DNA of 64,000 bases from an uncultured Tateyamaria sp. (GTDB lineage Bacteria; Pseudomonadota; Alphaproteobacteria; Rhodobacterales; Rhodobacteraceae): NCBI RefSeq assembly GCF_947497045.1, contig NZ_CANMEU010000006.1, positions 1 through 64,000 on the forward strand. The letters run 5' to 3'. The notes beneath the pieces are model-generated. The model was not told where the DNA came from. It did no database searches and saw only the letters and a list, made by a program, of their open reading frames with translations. The position numbers and the translations under genes were made by a program. Shown here piece after piece: positions 61,931-64,000 of the stretch (the stretch's first letter is position 1; each line of letters begins with the position of its first letter).

Positions 61931-62647
61931 ATGAGTGAAGCCAAGATCCGCCTTTATGTAGAGCACCCTTTGGGGCAGGGGCAATCCGTCGTCCTGTCGC
62001 GGGACCAGGCGCATTATCTGTTTGGGGTCATGCGTTTGGCTTTGGGCGCGCCTGTGTTGCTGTTCAACGGGGTCGATGGCGAATGGCTGGCCGAGGTCGC
62101 CGAGGCGGGCAAGCGCGGCGGGGTTCTGGCCTGCGTCGCGGCGCGCCGCCCCTTGGTTATTCCGCCCGATCTGTGGTTGATGTTCGCCCCCATCAAGAAG
62201 GCCCGCACCGACTTCATCGTGGAAAAGGCCGCCGAGATGGGCGTGCGCCGCATTGTGCCTGTGCAGACCGAGTTTACCAATGCGGGCCGGGTGCAACGCG
62301 ACCGGTTGCAAGCCCATGCGGTCGAGGCCGCCGAGCAATGCGGCGGCACCTTCGTGCCCGAGGTGGCTGAAATGGTGCGGCTGGATCGCGCTTTGGCGGA
62401 TCTGGGCGACCGGCAGGTGATGTTTTGCGACGAGGCAGAGGTCGGCGGCGCGCCGGCCTTGCCGGACGTGGCGGGACCGTGGGCGGTGCTGATCGGCCCC
62501 GAAGGCGGGTTTTCGGACAAGGAACGCGCCCGGCTGCAAAGCCTTGATCAGGCGCATGCCGTCGCCCTCGGGCCGCGGATCTTGCGCGCCGATACGGCCG
62601 CTGTGGCTGCTTTGACCGTCTGGCAGCAACGCTTGGGGGATTGGTGA
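61931..62647 (+). CDS. rsmE: 16S rRNA (uracil(1498)-N(3))-methyltransferase
   Basis: The 238-residue SPOUT methyltransferase modifies U1498 of 16S rRNA. The N-terminal PUA-like domain includes RDQAHYLFGVMRLALG. The C-terminal SPOUT knot has LIGPEGGFSDKE and LGPRILRADTAAVAAL. The start at 61931 matches the family N-terminus SEAKIRLYVEHPLG, with AGGG upstream. It is divergent from ubiA. Confidence 0.93.
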   Translation: MSEAKIRLYVEHPLGQGQSVVLSRDQAHYLFGVMRLALGAPVLLFNGVDGEWLAEVAEAGKRGGVLACVAARRPLVIPPDLWLMFAPIKKARTDFIVEKAAEMGVRRIVPVQTEFTNAGRVQRDRLQAHAVEAAEQCGGTFVPEVAEMVRLDRALADLGDRQVMFCDEAEVGGAPALPDVAGPWAVLIGPEGGFSDKERARLQSLDQAHAVALGPRILRADTAAVAALTVWQQRLGDW

Positions 62648-62649
62648 GG

Positions 62650-63498
62650 ATGGCGCAGGACACCTGCGCCTTACGCCGTGCAGGCCGCGATGATGCAGCG
62701 GCGATAGAGCGGTTCCTGTCCGGGCATGCCGAAACCTCGATGTTCCTGCGGTCAAATCTGGCTGCGCATGGGATTGGGGACAGCACGGCGCGGGCCGCGA
62801 CAGATTTCGTGATCGCACAAGATGCCGAGGGGATCAAAGCGGTCTTCGGGATCACCCGGGCGGGCTATGTGCTGGTACAGATGCCAAATCCCGTGCCGGA
62901 AATTCCGATATTGCAACACATGTGGGCCGGGCGGGCCGTTATGGGACTGACGGGGGTGCCGCATCAGGTTGCGGCGATGTTGACGGCGCTTGGCCTCGAA
63001 CAGAGGGTGCCCGCGCTTGACGATAACGAACCGCTCTACACGCTCGCGCTTGGTGACCTGGCAGTACCACGTGTTGTGGTGCACCCGCCCACCCCGGCGG
63101 ATCACACGCTGCTGGCGGGCTGGTTCGCAGCCTATGGGCGCGAGACCGGCACCGCCTTCACGGATGCCGAGGCACAGGAGCGGGCGACACGTGCCGTTGA
63201 AACCGCGGGGACACGTCTTCTCAAGGTCGAAGATCGCCCGGTTGCAATGACGGCCATCAATGCCAAAGTCAGTGATATGGTGCAGGTTGGGGGCGTGTTT
63301 GTGCCACCCGCTTTGCGCGCGCGCGGTTATGGCCGTCATGTGGTGGCAGGCCACTTGCAAGAGGCACGGGACGCGGGCATGAGCCGCGCCATCCTGTTCG
63401 CTGCCAACGCAGCGGCAGCCAGAGCTTACGAAGCGATCGGCTTCACACGGATCGGGGATTATCGCATTGTGATGTACGCCAACCCGGTCACCATCTGA
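62650..63498 (+). CDS. GNAT-family acetyltransferase
   Basis: The 282-residue enzyme has a C-terminal GNAT fold (about 150-280). The acetyl-CoA loop is in GGVFVPPALRARGYGRHVV and the last strand-helix in NAAAARAYEAIGFTRIGDY. The N-terminal half (about 1-140) is a degenerate second GNAT-like domain. It starts three bases after the rsmE stop, implying co-transcription. Substrate unknown. Confidence 0.78.
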   Translation: MAQDTCALRRAGRDDAAAIERFLSGHAETSMFLRSNLAAHGIGDSTARAATDFVIAQDAEGIKAVFGITRAGYVLVQMPNPVPEIPILQHMWAGRAVMGLTGVPHQVAAMLTALGLEQRVPALDDNEPLYTLALGDLAVPRVVVHPPTPADHTLLAGWFAAYGRETGTAFTDAEAQERATRAVETAGTRLLKVEDRPVAMTAINAKVSDMVQVGGVFVPPALRARGYGRHVVAGHLQEARDAGMSRAILFAANAAAARAYEAIGFTRIGDYRIVMYANPVTI

Positions 63499-63509
63499 AA
63501 GGAAGCGTG

Positions 63510-64000
63510 ATGTTCTTTCGACCCGAAGCAACCGCCCAAATCTGGCGCTGGCGCGAAGTGCTGGTGGGCGTCGCACTGGCTGTTCTCGCCTTGTGGTGGT
63601 TGGCCGGGCCCGGCGGATTGCTGGGCTTCATCGCGCCCGTTCTGCTGGTCGGGGCAGGCGCGTTGATCATGGTCGGCCTGCAACGGGGCCGCTTTCGCGG
63701 GGCCGGGGGTGGGCTTGGTACCGTGCAGGTGGACGAAGGTCAGGTCACCTACTTTGGGCCACTGTCGGGCGGTGCCATCGCGATGCGCGAGATGCAGCGC
63801 CTCATGCTGGACGGCGCGCAGCGTCCTGCGCACTGGCGATTGGAACAACTTGGCCACCCGCCCGTGATGATCCCGGTGGATGCCGAAGGAGCGGATGCGC
63901 TTTTTGATGCGTTCGCGGCTTTGCCGGGGCTGAAAACCGAACGGATGCTGGCCCAATTGCGCGATGGACCCTCCAAGCCTGTGCTGATCTGGGAACGCGC
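63510..64000 (+). CDS. Membrane protein, truncated by the window end
   Basis: At least 163 residues are visible. They show two hydrophobic helices (about 18-33 and 38-58), then a soluble beta-rich domain (GGGLGTVQVDEGQVTYFGPL, EMQRLMLD) and helix (EGADALFDAFAALPGL). No stop codon is reached before base 64000. GGAAGCG precedes the ATG at 63510, 12 bases after the GNAT gene. Layout resembles the protein at 19654. The family is unrecognised; a bacterial PH-like role is speculative. Confidence 0.55.
   Translation, partial: MFFRPEATAQIWRWREVLVGVALAVLALWWLAGPGGLLGFIAPVLLVGAGALIMVGLQRGRFRGAGGGLGTVQVDEGQVTYFGPLSGGAIAMREMQRLMLDGAQRPAHWRLEQLGHPPVMIPVDAEGADALFDAFAALPGLKTERMLAQLRDGPSKPVLIWER

Overview
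The window looks like a chromosomal segment of a marine alphaproteobacterium of the Rhodobacterales (Roseobacter group). The base composition is roughly 60 percent GC. Gene pairs and operons typical of that group are present: dnaG-rpoD, nrdR-ribD, ribE-ribBA-ribH-nusB, soxBDAG, a rhizobial-type glpSTPQUV glycerol transporter, Tad-type pseudopilins, moaD-moaE next to pgsA and uvrC, and ubiA next to rsmE. No species can be named from the sequence alone. Most of the window is ordinary coding sequence with short gaps, many start/stop overlaps and long antisense shadow frames. I see no CRISPR array, prophage or complete insertion sequence.

Layout. 1-800: debris of two transposases beside a tRNA-Ser(GCT). 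1143-4373: a LysM protein of the kind linked to type VI secretion loci, and a Tat-exported CpdB nucleotidase. 4593-10613: a six-gene glycerol ABC importer operon ending in a strong terminator. 11047-12804: an ABC exporter. 12871-15447: a quinone-type ring-cleavage dioxygenase with a hydrolase partner broken by a stop codon, divergent from a LysR regulator. 15555-19612: four dehydrogenase, oxidase and dipeptidase genes that look like an uncharacterised catabolic operon. 20149-22663: three Tad pseudopilin-like genes, one with a VWA domain. 22961-24391: glutamate dehydrogenase. 24526-25410: a secreted SGNH hydrolase. 25619-30686: heterotetrameric sarcosine oxidase. 31095-35167: primase and the housekeeping sigma factor. 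35206-37206: yjbQ and three tandem paralogous small secreted proteins. 37342-46596: riboflavin genes, nrdR and nusB, split by an inverted capsule-export block (kpsC, a kpsD-like gene, kpsS). 46603-50318: small membrane proteins, an Lrp regulator, a quinone reductase, a DMT transporter and a CoxG-like protein. 50409-54903: an ABC-2 exporter, an S49 protease, a 54-residue cysteine-rich protein, a Ca2+/cation antiporter and a pteridine-reductase-like SDR. 55212-58537: uvrC, pgsA, moaD and moaE. 58668-60894: an OmpA/BON envelope protein coupled to a membrane coiled-coil protein. 60957-64000: ubiA, rsmE, a GNAT enzyme and a truncated membrane protein.

How the genes fit together. Glycerol and sarcosine uptake or oxidation, the four-gene catabolic operon and glutamate dehydrogenase suggest use of small nitrogenous and polyol substrates. 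The rib block supplies the flavin needed by sarcosine oxidase and the FAD oxidoreductase. Its RibBA has lost the GTP cyclohydrolase II catalytic residues, so that activity must be encoded elsewhere. The observations I rate highest are the three-copy secreted protein family (35682-37206), the complementary motif losses in the two glycerol-transporter ATPases (4593-6770), and five GANTC methylation sites packed into the rpoD upstream region (33062-33146).
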